DNA from: Nocardia transvalensis NBRC 15921
GTDB taxonomy: Bacteria; Actinomycetota; Actinomycetes; Mycobacteriales; Mycobacteriaceae
Reading direction: 5' to 3'
DNA: 64,000 nt
Assembly: GCF_000308875.1 (NCBI RefSeq)
Contig: NZ_BAGL01000059.1
Coordinates: forward strand, 1-64,000
The first letter of the stretch is position 1; every line of letters begins with the position of its first letter. The notes beneath the pieces are model-generated. The model saw only the letters and a program-made list of their open reading frames with translations. It made no database searches and was not told the origin of the DNA. Position numbers and translations under genes: made by a program. This document shows, piece by piece, positions 14,112-21,766 of this stretch.

Positions 14112-15899
14112 CTGCCCGCCACGCACGCCACCTATCTCCCCGACCGCCACATGTTCGCGCTGTGGACGTGGACCGCCACCGGTCCGGGCCCGGCGCCCGC
14201 CGGGGATTCGGAGACGCTCTCACTCGCCGTCCCGGATCCCGGAGGCACGGGCATCACCGTCTCGCCGGTCGACTGCGCCCTGGCGGAGCCGGACCGGTTC
14301 GCGTCGTTGCCGATCGCCGAGCCGGGCCCGTCGGTCACGGCGTGGCGCGCGGTCCTCGACGCCGGGGCCGGGGCCGAGCTGCCACCGGCCGCGCACGCCG
14401 TGCCCAATGCCGCCCGGACGGCCGTCGTCTCGGCGGACCGGGCCGTACGAGCCTGCCTCGACACCAGCGCGGCGGCCACCGAACTGCGCACGGCGTTGCG
14501 CGCCGAGCTGCGGCCGTATCAGGCGCGCGGCATCGCCTGGCTGCGCGAGACCGCGGCCGTCCACGGCGGGGCGGTCCTCGCCGACGAGATGGGGCTCGGC
14601 AAGACCGTCCAGGCGATCGGGTACCTGCTCGGGCGCGCCGGCGAGGGGCCGCAGCTGGTGGTCTGCCCGACGTCGCTGGTCGGCAACTGGGCGCACGAGA
14701 TCGACCGGTTCGCACCGGACCTGCACCCCGTGCTGTGGCGCGGGGGCGATCTCGGGACGGTTCCCGCCGGGACGATCGTCGTGACCGGCTATCCCACCTT
14801 GCGCGGGCACGGCCGGACCCTGGCCGGACAGCACTGGGCGACGGCGGTATTCGACGAGGCGCAGGTGCTGAAGAATCCGCGCACCCAGGTCGCCCGGGCA
14901 GCGCGGGCTCTGGCCGCGGACGCGCGCATCGCTCTCACGGGCACGCCGGTGGAGAATCATCTCGACGAGCTGTGGGCGCTGCTCAATCTCGTGGTGCCCC
15001 GGGCCTTCACCCACAAGACCCAGTTCCGGCGGCGGTTCGTGCGGCCGATCCACGAGGGATCCGAGCAGGCGGCCATCCGGCTGCGCGACGCGCTCGAACC
15101 GATCGTCCTGGCGCGCAAGAAGACTCAGGTCGCCGCCACCCTGCCGCCCAAGATCCACTGCGACCTGGTGTGCGACCTCACCGACGAGCAGCGGCGGCTG
15201 TACGACGACCTCCTGGGCAGAGCCGAGGCCGAGGGTTTCGGCAGCGGCGCGCAACGCCACGCCCGGGTGCTGGCGGCGCTGACGGCGCTGAAACAGGTAT
15301 GCAACCATCCGGGCCTGGTGACCGGCGAACTGGACGAGCTGGCCGGACGCTCCGGAAAGTTCGACGTCTGCGCCGACATCCTCGAAACCAACCTCGACAC
15401 CGGTTCCCCCACACTGATTTTCACCCAGTACCGGCGCACCGGCGAACTGCTGGTCCGGCACTGCGCCGAACGATTCGGGGTGACCGCGCCGTTCTTCCAC
15501 GGCGGCCTGAACGCCGCCGCCCGCGGCGAGATCGTGCGCGAGTTCCAGGATCCCGGCGGCCCGCCGGTGCTGGTGCTCAGCCTGCGCGCGGCGGGCACCG
15601 GCCTGACGCTGACCAGGGCCGCGGACGTCGTGCACTACGACCGCTGGTGGAATCCGGCGGTGGAGGCGCAGGCGTCGGACCGGGCGCACCGGATCGGCCA
15701 GACCCGTCCGGTCACCGTCACCACCCTCACCACCGGAACCACCGTCGAGGAACACATCGCCGGTATGCACGGCCGCAAGTCCGCGCTGGCCGACCTCACC
15801 GACACCGGCGCCGCCGGCACGGGTTCGGGTGTCGCCGCGCTGGCCCGGCTCGACGACGAGCACCTCCTGGAGATCCTGCGCCGGAAGCGAGGGAATTGA
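14112..15899 (+). CDS. SNF2-family DEAD/H-box helicase
   Basis: ATP-driven DNA translocase of the bacterial SNF2/HepA type, ~595 residues. VLADEMGLGKTVQAIGYLLG is motif I (Walker A), FDEAQVLKNP motif II, ALTGTPVENHLDELWALLNLV motif III, and RAHRIGQTRPVTV motif VI, so both helicase lobes are intact. AGGAGG at 14099 precedes CTG 14112 by about 7 bases; the next good start is ATG 14151, and ATG 14058 would lie upstream of the inferred transcription start. One base separates it from the SWIM protein gene, an association conserved for such helicases; role in DNA repair or transcription is inferred only. Confidence 0.9.
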   Translation: MPATHATYLPDRHMFALWTWTATGPGPAPAGDSETLSLAVPDPGGTGITVSPVDCALAEPDRFASLPIAEPGPSVTAWRAVLDAGAGAELPPAAHAVPNAARTAVVSADRAVRACLDTSAAATELRTALRAELRPYQARGIAWLRETAAVHGGAVLADEMGLGKTVQAIGYLLGRAGEGPQLVVCPTSLVGNWAHEIDRFAPDLHPVLWRGGDLGTVPAGTIVVTGYPTLRGHGRTLAGQHWATAVFDEAQVLKNPRTQVARAARALAADARIALTGTPVENHLDELWALLNLVVPRAFTHKTQFRRRFVRPIHEGSEQAAIRLRDALEPIVLARKKTQVAATLPPKIHCDLVCDLTDEQRRLYDDLLGRAEAEGFGSGAQRHARVLAALTALKQVCNHPGLVTGELDELAGRSGKFDVCADILETNLDTGSPTLIFTQYRRTGELLVRHCAERFGVTAPFFHGGLNAAARGEIVREFQDPGGPPVLVLSLRAAGTGLTLTRAADVVHYDRWWNPAVEAQASDRAHRIGQTRPVTVTTLTTGTTVEEHIAGMHGRKSALADLTDTGAAGTGSGVAALARLDDEHLLEILRRKRGN

Positions 15900-15900
15900 T

Positions 15901-16455
15901 TTGCCCGACAACGATTTCGGATACACTGCCTGGGGCCGGGACTGGGTGCGCCTCGCCGAACCGCTCGCGGTGTCGCGGCCCGAACCGCTGCTCCCCCGCG
16001 CTCGCCGCATCGCCCGCACCGACGGCGTCCAGCTCGAGATCGAGGGCCGGGTGGTGCGCGCGAGCATCCACCGCGGCGCACAGGCGTCGGTGACACACCT
16101 GGAAGTCGCACCCCTGCCCGCCTCCACGGTCACCGCCGTCGCGGCGCACCTCACCACCGACACCGTCGAACTCGCCGACGCCACGCACCAGGCCCTGCGC
16201 GCCGCCGGCATCACCCTGGCCCCGCAGGTGCAGAACACCGACTGCTCCTGCCCGGCCCGCAAACCCCGCTGCCTGCACTTCCTCGCCACCTGCTACACCC
16301 TGGCCCGCCGCATCGACGAAAACCCTTGGCTCGCCCTGGATCTCCAGGGCTACCGCGAGTCGACCGCCACAACCACCGACCCCGCCACACCCCCACCCCG
16401 CTGGACCCCCCTCGACTCCCTCGACCCGACAACCTTCTTCGGCCTCCCGGCCTGA
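15901..16455 (+). CDS. SWIM zinc-finger protein, partner of the SNF2 helicase
   Basis: From TTG 15901 the protein has 184 residues. CSCPARKPRCLHFLA matches the SWIM finger (CxC-x7-CxH), a module proposed to bind DNA or protein. N-terminal MPDNDFGYTAWGRDWVRLAEP is typical of SWIM proteins next to helicases. The start follows the helicase stop by one base, with GAGGGA as a ribosome binding site inside the helicase gene, so translation is coupled. I infer that it recruits or regulates the helicase. Confidence 0.85.
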   Translation: MPDNDFGYTAWGRDWVRLAEPLAVSRPEPLLPRARRIARTDGVQLEIEGRVVRASIHRGAQASVTHLEVAPLPASTVTAVAAHLTTDTVELADATHQALRAAGITLAPQVQNTDCSCPARKPRCLHFLATCYTLARRIDENPWLALDLQGYRESTATTTDPATPPPRWTPLDSLDPTTFFGLPA

Positions 16456-16484
16456 CGCGCCCTCCCCGGCACAGACCTCTCAAA

Positions 16485-16565
16485 TTCCCCGGCACACGTC
16501 CCACAGGTTTCCCCGGCACACGTCCACAGGTTTCCCCGGCACACGTCCACAGGTTTCCCCGGCAC
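16485..16565. repeat. 23-bp tandem repeat, three units plus a partial fourth
   Basis: Units start at 16485, 16508 and 16531, each TTTCCCCGGCACACGT followed by CCACAGG (the first unit has one base substitution and TT shifted). The truncated fourth copy (16554-16565) is also the left end of the palindromic element that follows. No gene covers it. Confidence 0.85.
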
Positions 16566-16624
16566 GCTCTTGGCCGGGGACCACCTCCGCCACAGGGGAT
16601 TCCGGCCAAAAGCGCGCCGGAAAC
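16554..16624. repeat. Imperfect palindromic intergenic element (GCTTTTGGCCGG family), copy 1
   Basis: Left arm 16554-16580 (core GGCACGCTCTTGGCCGG) and right arm 16600-16624 (core CCGGCCAAAAGCGCGCCGG) are inverted copies with a few mismatches around a ~20-base centre. The arm core matches the perfect palindrome at 19557-19614, so this is a repeat family, probably dispersed in the genome. Confidence 0.75.
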
Positions 16625-16649
16625 AGGGCTCGGGCGGCGGGGCGGACGG

Positions 16650-17219
16650 TCAGCTCGGGCGGCGGGCCCGGAAGCGGAAGCTTCCTTCGCCCTTCTCGAC
16701 GGTGACGTCGGTGAAGCCGACGCGGGTCAGGCGGTCGGTGAGAGTTTCGGGTGGGACGGGGACGCAGGTGTCGCCGAGGTGGATGGCGCGGAAGCCGAGG
16801 CTGTCCAGGCCGTCGGAGCCCGCGAAGATCCCGTCCGGGCGCAGGACCCGGAAGGCCTCGGCGAACAGGGCGTCCTGCTGGGGCGGGGAGGGGACGTGGT
16901 GGAGCATGGTGAAGCACACGACGGAGCTGAATTCGGTGTCCGCCAACGGCATCGCGGTGCCGTCGCCGTCGAGCACCCGCAGACGGCCGGGCTTGCGGTC
17001 GCGCAGCCGGCTCGCCAGCGCGGGGTCGATCTCGAGCCCGGTGAGCGCCGGCACGCGCTGTCGCAGCGCCTCGACGTTCGCACCGTATCCGGGGCCGATC
17101 TCCAGGGCCGAGTCGCCGAGGTCGAGATCCGCGAGCGCCCACGGCACGATCCTGGTGGCGCTGGCACGCTCCCACAGGGCGGACCGGCAGAGCATGCGGT
17201 GCAGCAGATTCATTCCCAT
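16650..17219 (-). CDS. Class I SAM-dependent methyltransferase
   Basis: Cytoplasmic methyltransferase of the Methyltransf_11 type; substrate unknown. In 189 residues (MGMNLLHRML start): ALEIGPGYGANVEAL is motif I (SAM binding), GLEIDPALASRL motif II, DGDGTAMPLADTEFSSVVCFTMLHH covers motifs III-IV, and RVLRPDGIFAGSD the motif V region. The frame continues upstream to 17525, but that overlaps the araC-type gene, so I take ATG 17217-17219 (or 17213). Divergent from the AraC-type regulator, which may control it. Confidence 0.85.
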   Translation of the reverse strand: MGMNLLHRMLCRSALWERASATRIVPWALADLDLGDSALEIGPGYGANVEALRQRVPALTGLEIDPALASRLRDRKPGRLRVLDGDGTAMPLADTEFSSVVCFTMLHHVPSPPQQDALFAEAFRVLRPDGIFAGSDGLDSLGFRAIHLGDTCVPVPPETLTDRLTRVGFTDVTVEKGEGSFRFRARRPS

Positions 17220-17260
17220 GCCGACGACGGTAGGAGTCCCCACGGCTGGCCGCGAGACGC

Positions 17261-17266
17261 TACGCT
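17261..17266 (+). promoter_or_regulatory. -10 box TACGCT of the AraC-type gene (leaderless)
   Basis: TACGCT is followed by 8 bases and the GTG at 17275. No ribosome binding site is present. Confidence 0.45.
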
Positions 17267-17274
17267 GCCAGACT

Positions 17275-18087
17275 GTGTCGCAAAACGGCCAACCCGACGT
17301 CGCGGCCCCCGTGGGACCGACCGCGATGGTGTTCGGCACGGGGGTCCTCCCGGCGGGGTACTGGTTCGACCGGCATTCGCATCCGCAGCACCAAATCGCC
17401 TGGGCCTCACGGGGAGTGCTCGCCGTCGACGTCGGCGGCGGCCACTGGGTGCTGCCGCCGACCCGCGCGCTGTGGATCCCCGGCGGGCTCCCGCACCGCA
17501 CCGGCACCTCCGACGGCGCGGCCATGCGCGGGATCTTCGTCGAACCGGAACGCTGCCCCGTCGCCTACACCGCCCCGACGCTGCTGCGGGTGGGCCGCCT
17601 GCTGCACGAACTGTTCGATCACCTCACCGGCGGCGACCTCCAGAAGCCCGGCGCCGCAGGGGAATTCCACGGCGTCTTCGACGGCCTCGCTCCGGACCGG
17701 CGGGCGCGCGCCGAGGCCGTCGTCTTCGATCTGCTCGAACCGCTCGCGGTGATTCCGGTTGGCGCGCCGCTGCCCGCCGACCCGCGCGCCCGGGTCGTCG
17801 CCGACGCCCTGCTGCGCGACCCCGCCGACGACCGGACGCTGGCCCGGTTCGCCCCGCCGGCCGCCGCCAGCCCGCGGACGCTGGCCCGGCTGTTCCTTGC
17901 CGAGACCGGAATCACGTTCGGGCAGTGGCGAACTCAGATCCGGCTCGCGGCCTCGCTGCCGCTGCTGGCCGCCGGGCTCCCGACCGCCCGCATCGCCGAG
18001 CGGGTCGGCTACGCCTCCGCGAGCGCCTATGTCGCGGCCTTCCGGCGGGCGGTGGGAGTGTCGCCGGGCCGGTACTTCGCGCGCTGA
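17275..18087 (+). CDS. AraC family transcriptional regulator
   Basis: 270 residues from GTG 17275. N-terminal cupin-like sensor: TGVLPAGYWFDRHSHPQHQIAWASRGVLAVDVGGGHWVLPPTRALWIPGGLPH, with the HSHP and PxxH elements typical of AraC_binding. C-terminal double helix-turn-helix: RTLARLFLAETGITFGQWRTQIRLAASLPLLAAGLPTARIAERVGYASASAYVAAFRRAVGVSPGRYF. It is divergent from a methyltransferase and convergent with an SDR. Ligand unknown. Confidence 0.92.
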   Translation: MSQNGQPDVAAPVGPTAMVFGTGVLPAGYWFDRHSHPQHQIAWASRGVLAVDVGGGHWVLPPTRALWIPGGLPHRTGTSDGAAMRGIFVEPERCPVAYTAPTLLRVGRLLHELFDHLTGGDLQKPGAAGEFHGVFDGLAPDRRARAEAVVFDLLEPLAVIPVGAPLPADPRARVVADALLRDPADDRTLARFAPPAAASPRTLARLFLAETGITFGQWRTQIRLAASLPLLAAGLPTARIAERVGYASASAYVAAFRRAVGVSPGRYFAR

Positions 18088-18089
18088 GA

Positions 18090-18830
18090 TCAGGCGTTGG
18101 TCCCGCTGTCGACGGTGAGCACCGCGCCGTTGACCGCCCGCCCGGCCGGGCTCGCGAGGAAGGACACCATGGCCGCGACATCGTCGGGCCCGGCGAACCG
18201 GCCGAGCGGATTGAACGGCAGCTGCTGACCGGCGTGGTCACCGCCGGCCGGATTCATATCGGTGTCGGTGGCGCCCGGCTGCACCAGGTTCACCGTGATG
18301 CCGCGCGGACCCAGTTCGCGCGCAAGGGCTTTGGTGAAACCGTTGAGCGCCGACTTGCTCAGGTTGTAGAGGGCCAGACCGCCGAACAGCGCGCGCTCGG
18401 ACAGGTTCGAGCCGATGCTGACGATGCGGCCGCCCTCGCCCATATGCGCCACCGCGGCCTGCGCGGCGACGAAGGCTGCCCGCGCGTGGATGTGCAGCGC
18501 GTTGTCGATCTCCTCGAGCGTGAACTCCTCGAACGGCTTGGCGGGGAAGATGCCGGCGTTGTTGACCAGGATGTCCAGGCGGCCCAGTTCCTCGGCGGCG
18601 CGATGCACGGCCGCGACGACCTCCCCCGCGTCGGCGCTGTCGGCCCGCACGGCCAGCCCGCGCCGGCCGAGCGCCTCGATCTCCGCCACCACCTTGCGCG
18701 CGTTGTCCTCGCCGGTGCGGTAGGTCAGGGCGACGTCGGCGCCCGCCTCGGCCAGCTGCCGCGCGATGGCGGCGCCGATGCCCCGGCCGCCTCCGGTCAC
18801 GAGGGCCACGGTGCCGGTCAGATCGTTCAT
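18090..18830 (-). CDS. SDR family oxidoreductase
   Basis: Classical short-chain dehydrogenase/reductase, 246 residues. TGGGRGIGAAIA is the cofactor Gly motif (TGxxxGxG), NNAGIF follows the NNAG motif, and the catalytic triad is visible as Ser in IVSIGSN, then YNLSK (Tyr-x3-Lys). RTG after the second strand favours NADP. It diverges from a TetR gene (18936) with which it shares a 105-bp regulatory region; the TetR protein probably represses it. The ATG is preceded by GGGAG. Confidence 0.93.
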   Translation of the reverse strand: MNDLTGTVALVTGGGRGIGAAIARQLAEAGADVALTYRTGEDNARKVVAEIEALGRRGLAVRADSADAGEVVAAVHRAAEELGRLDILVNNAGIFPAKPFEEFTLEEIDNALHIHARAAFVAAQAAVAHMGEGGRIVSIGSNLSERALFGGLALYNLSKSALNGFTKALARELGPRGITVNLVQPGATDTDMNPAGGDHAGQQLPFNPLGRFAGPDDVAAMVSFLASPAGRAVNGAVLTVDSGTNA

Positions 18831-18845
18831 CTCGCTACTCCCTAA

Positions 18846-18926
18846 TTCTGTGTCGATCAGTACATAAATGACCCAACCAGACGTCGGCAGGAGCGTCAAG
18901 GGGTATATTTAACGATCGACACAGAA
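18846..18926. promoter_or_regulatory. Mirrored 13-bp operator arms between SDR and tetR
   Basis: TTCTGTGTCGATC (18846-18858) and its exact complement GATCGACACAGAA (18914-18926) are separated by 55 bp. Each arm falls just downstream of a -10-like box (TATATT 18904-18909 for tetR), so each promoter has the same site at its start point. Likely binding sites of the adjacent TetR protein. Confidence 0.6.
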
Positions 18927-18935
18927 AGGATCGGC

Positions 18936-19547
18936 ATGGCGGAGCGAGGACGTCCCCGCGCCTTCGACCGGGCGCGGGCGCTGGAACGCGCCATGGAGGT
19001 GTTCTGGGAGCACGGCTACGAGGGCGCCTCGATGGGCGACCTCACCGCCGCCATGGGGATCAACTCCCCCAGCCTCTACGCCGCCTTCGGCTGCAAGGAA
19101 CAGCTCTTCCGCGAGGCCGTGGACCTGTACGGAACCACTGAGGGGAGCTACACCGGCCGCGCCCTGAGCGAGCAGCCCACCGCCCGCACCGCCGTCGAGG
19201 CCATGCTGCGCGACAACGCCGCGGCCTACGCCGACGACAGCACGCCGCGCGGCTGCATGGTGGTCCTCGCCGGATCCACCTACACCACACGCAACACCGC
19301 CATCCGCGACTTCCTCACCGACAAACGCCGCGGGACGATCGACCAGATCCGCACCCGCCTGGACCGCGGCACCGCCGACGGCGACCTCCCCGCAGGCACC
19401 GACACCGCCGAACTCGCCGACTTCTACGCCACGGTCCTGTTCGGCCTCTCGGTCCAAGCCCGCGACGGCGCAAGTCTCCCCCAGCTCAATCGCTCGATAG
19501 ACCGTGCCCTGGCGGCTTGGCCGAGTGCCGACGTCCCCGCTACATGA
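18936..19547 (+). CDS. TetR family regulator
   Basis: 203 residues. The helix-turn-helix is at ~8-55: GRPRAFDRARALERAMEVFWEHGYEGASMGDLTAAMGINSPSLYAAFGCKEQLFREAV, typical of the AcrR branch. The C-terminal half matches TetR_C pattern of regulators beside SDR genes (RGCMVVLAGSTYTTRN). AGAAAGG precedes the ATG. Its likely targets are itself and the divergent SDR. Confidence 0.93.
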   Translation: MAERGRPRAFDRARALERAMEVFWEHGYEGASMGDLTAAMGINSPSLYAAFGCKEQLFREAVDLYGTTEGSYTGRALSEQPTARTAVEAMLRDNAAAYADDSTPRGCMVVLAGSTYTTRNTAIRDFLTDKRRGTIDQIRTRLDRGTADGDLPAGTDTAELADFYATVLFGLSVQARDGASLPQLNRSIDRALAAWPSADVPAT

Positions 19548-19556
19548 CCCCACCAG

Positions 19557-19614
19557 TTCCCGGCGTGCTTTTGGCCGGGATCTCGCGAGATCCCGGCCAA
19601 AAGCACGCCGGGAA
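19557..19614. repeat. Perfect 58-bp palindrome, copy 2 of the GCTTTTGGCCGG element
   Basis: Two 29-base arms (TTCCCGGCGTGCTTTTGGCC, then GGGATCTCG, and the exact reverse complement) meet at CG/CG with no loop. It begins 10 bases after the tetR stop. It may serve as a terminator, but the sequence relation to 16554-16624 marks it as a repeat. Confidence 0.9.
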
Positions 19615-19757
19615 AGAAGAATGGACACGCCGGGAAGGAAGAATGGACCGGCCGGGAAAGAAGGATGGACCGGCCGGGCGGATGAGGATCGGGGGCACGC
19701 CGGGCGGATGAGGATCGGGGGCACGCCGGGCGGATGGAGATCGGGACAGGGCCGGGC
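19611..19757. repeat. Two short tandem repeat arrays
   Basis: Three 22-bp units of the form GGGAAGGAAGAATGGACCGG plus CC (19611-19677 approximately) run into two and a half 26-bp units GGGCGGATGAGGATCGGGGG plus CACGCC (19677-19757). Both unit types end in GCC and start with GGG, so they may share an origin. Non-coding. Confidence 0.75.
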
Positions 19758-19773
19758 GGAGTGAAGGCGGCGC

Positions 19774-21483
19774 CTACATGCGGCGGAGGGCGGTTATGCG
19801 CTGGGAGAGTTGTTCGGCGGTGGCGAGAGCTGTTGGGGGGCCGCCGCATTCGCGGCGGAGCTCGCCGTGGATGACGCCGTGGGGTTTGCCGGTGCGGTGG
19901 TGGTGCATGGCGACCAGGCTGTTGAGTTCGCGGCGTAGCTCGCTCAGGCGGTCGGCGGTGGCCACCCGCTCGGCGGCGGCCGCGACGCTCGGGCCGGGCT
20001 CGCCGGAGACCGCCGCGCTGCGCTCGGCCACCTGACGGGTCTGGCGGTCGCGCAGCAGCGCGCGCATCTGCTCGGCGTCGAGCAGGCCCGGGATGCCGAG
20101 GTAGTCGGCCTCCTCGTCGCTGCCGGCGAAGGTGGCCGTGCCGAACGAATCACCGTCGTAGATCACCTGATCCAGCTCGGCGTCGGCGGCCAGCGCGACG
20201 AACTTGCGCTCCTCCTCGCCCGGTTCGTCCTCCTGCTTGTTGGCCTCGAGCAGCAACTCGTCCTCGAGGCCGTTCTTCTCCCGGTGCGGTTTGCCGATGA
20301 CGTGGTCGCGCTGAATCTCCAGCTGCGCGGCCAGGTCCAGCAGCACCGGCACCGACGGCAGGAAGACGCTCGCCGTCTCCCCCGCCCGGCGGGCGCGCAC
20401 GAAGCGGCCGATCGCCTGCGCGAAGTACAGCGGCGTCGAGGCGCTGGTGGCGTACACGCCGACCGCCAGGCGCGGCACGTCCACACCCTCGGACACCATG
20501 CGCACCGCCACCATCCACGGGTCGGTGTTCGCGGCGAATTCGCCGATCCGGTCCGAGGAGGTCGGATCGTCGGAGAGCACCACGGCCGGGCGCGCCCCCG
20601 AAATATGTTCCAGCAGTTCGGCGTAGTCGCGGGCGCGCTCCTGATCGGTGGCGATCACCAGGCCGCCCGCGTCCGGCATACCGGTCGCCCGGAGCTGGCG
20701 CAGGCGGGTGTCGGCGGCCGTGAGCACCTTCGACATCCAGTCGCCCGCCGGGTCCAGCGCGGTGCGCCAGGCCCGCGCGGTCTGTTCGGCGCTCATCGGC
20801 TCGCCCAGGCGTGCGGAGTACTCCTCGCCCGCGCTGTCACGCCAGTGCGCGTCGCCGGAGTAGGCGAGGAAGACCACGGGCCGCACGACGCCGTCGGCGA
20901 GCGCCTCGGAGTAGCCGTAGGAGTAGTCCGACCGCGACCGCGGAAATCCGGACTCGTCGGGTTCGTACTCGACGAACGGGATCTGGGAGTCGTCGCTGCG
21001 GAACGGGGTACCGGTCAGCGCCAGCCGGCGGGTCGCGTCGCCGAAGGCCTCGGCGGTCGCGTCGCCCCAGCTCTTGGCGTCGCCGGCGTGGTGGATCTCG
21101 TCGAGGATCACCAGGGTGCGGCGGTTCTCGGTGCGCACGCGGTGCTTGAACGGATGCGAGGCCACCTGCGCGTAGGTGACCACCACGCCGTGATAGTCGC
21201 CGGAGGTGCCGCCGGTGGAGTTGGAGAAGTTCGAGTCCAGCGCGATGCCGGCCCGCGCCGCCGCGGCCGACCACTGATGCTTGAGATGTTCGGTCGGGGC
21301 CACCACTGTCACCTGATCGACCGTACGGTCGGCCAGCAGCTCGGAGGCCAGCCGCAGCGCGAACGTCGTCTTACCGGCACCTGGCGTCGCGACCGCGAGA
21401 AAGTCGCGTGGCTTCGTCGTCAGATACTTGGTGAGAGCCCTGCGCTGCCATGCACGTAACGAACCAGCACCACCCGAAGTCAC
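19774..21483 (-). CDS. DEAD/DEAH-box helicase
   Basis: Superfamily-2 helicase, 569 residues from GTG 21483. LAVATPGAGKTTFALRLASELL is Walker A; LVILDEIHHAGDAKSWG is motif II (DEIH); LALTGTPFRSDD motif III; AQAIGRFVRARR motif VI. A helical C-terminal region rich in Arg and Glu follows. The frame extends upstream to 21840, but the extension runs through a large inverted repeat. TATTGT 7 bases before the GTG and no ribosome binding site support a leaderless start here. Role in nucleic acid repair is inferred from family only. Confidence 0.9.
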   Translation of the reverse strand: MTSGGAGSLRAWQRRALTKYLTTKPRDFLAVATPGAGKTTFALRLASELLADRTVDQVTVVAPTEHLKHQWSAAAARAGIALDSNFSNSTGGTSGDYHGVVVTYAQVASHPFKHRVRTENRRTLVILDEIHHAGDAKSWGDATAEAFGDATRRLALTGTPFRSDDSQIPFVEYEPDESGFPRSRSDYSYGYSEALADGVVRPVVFLAYSGDAHWRDSAGEEYSARLGEPMSAEQTARAWRTALDPAGDWMSKVLTAADTRLRQLRATGMPDAGGLVIATDQERARDYAELLEHISGARPAVVLSDDPTSSDRIGEFAANTDPWMVAVRMVSEGVDVPRLAVGVYATSASTPLYFAQAIGRFVRARRAGETASVFLPSVPVLLDLAAQLEIQRDHVIGKPHREKNGLEDELLLEANKQEDEPGEEERKFVALAADAELDQVIYDGDSFGTATFAGSDEEADYLGIPGLLDAEQMRALLRDRQTRQVAERSAAVSGEPGPSVAAAAERVATADRLSELRRELNSLVAMHHHRTGKPHGVIHGELRRECGGPPTALATAEQLSQRITALRRM

Positions 21484-21490
21484 TCGACAG

Positions 21491-21496
21491 ACAATA
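21491..21496 (-). promoter_or_regulatory. -10 box TATTGT of the helicase gene (leaderless)
   Basis: On the minus strand TATTGT, CTGTCGA, then GTG 21483. The 7-base spacing places +1 at the start codon. Confidence 0.5.
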
Positions 21497-21531
21497 ACGC
21501 AGTGTTGGATTGCGCCGCCTCCGGCGTCGCG

Positions 21532-21628
21532 GGTTTGCGGCGCCTGGATGGTTCGGTTTCCAGGGGCCGCTGCCTGCTCCTTCGTCGCGTACGCAGCGAC
21601 CCCTGGAAACCGAACCGCGCCGCAAACC
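21532..21628. repeat. 97-bp nested inverted repeat
   Basis: Outer 12-bp arms GGTTTGCGGCGC (21532-21543) and its complement (21617-21628) enclose inner 24-bp arms (21550-21573 and 21593-21616, core GGTTTCCAGGGG; one mismatch) and a 19-base loop. It lies between two divergent genes, so it is not an ordinary terminator. Confidence 0.85.
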
Positions 21629-21766
21629 GTGCTGGGTGACGTTTTGCACACCTGGCGAACACGCCCACTATGGGCGTGTCGTCGCCCACCACACGGCCCG
21701 TCCCGCGCGACACGTTTTCCGCCCGTTCGTTTATTCGGCGCGTCGGTAGGTGATGCTGTATGCACG

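Noticed and set aside
19611..19757. Reading the tandem repeats after the palindrome as a coding low-complexity protein
   Set aside because: Frames through the array lack a start signal and stop irregularly; the array is 147 bp between two converging genes.
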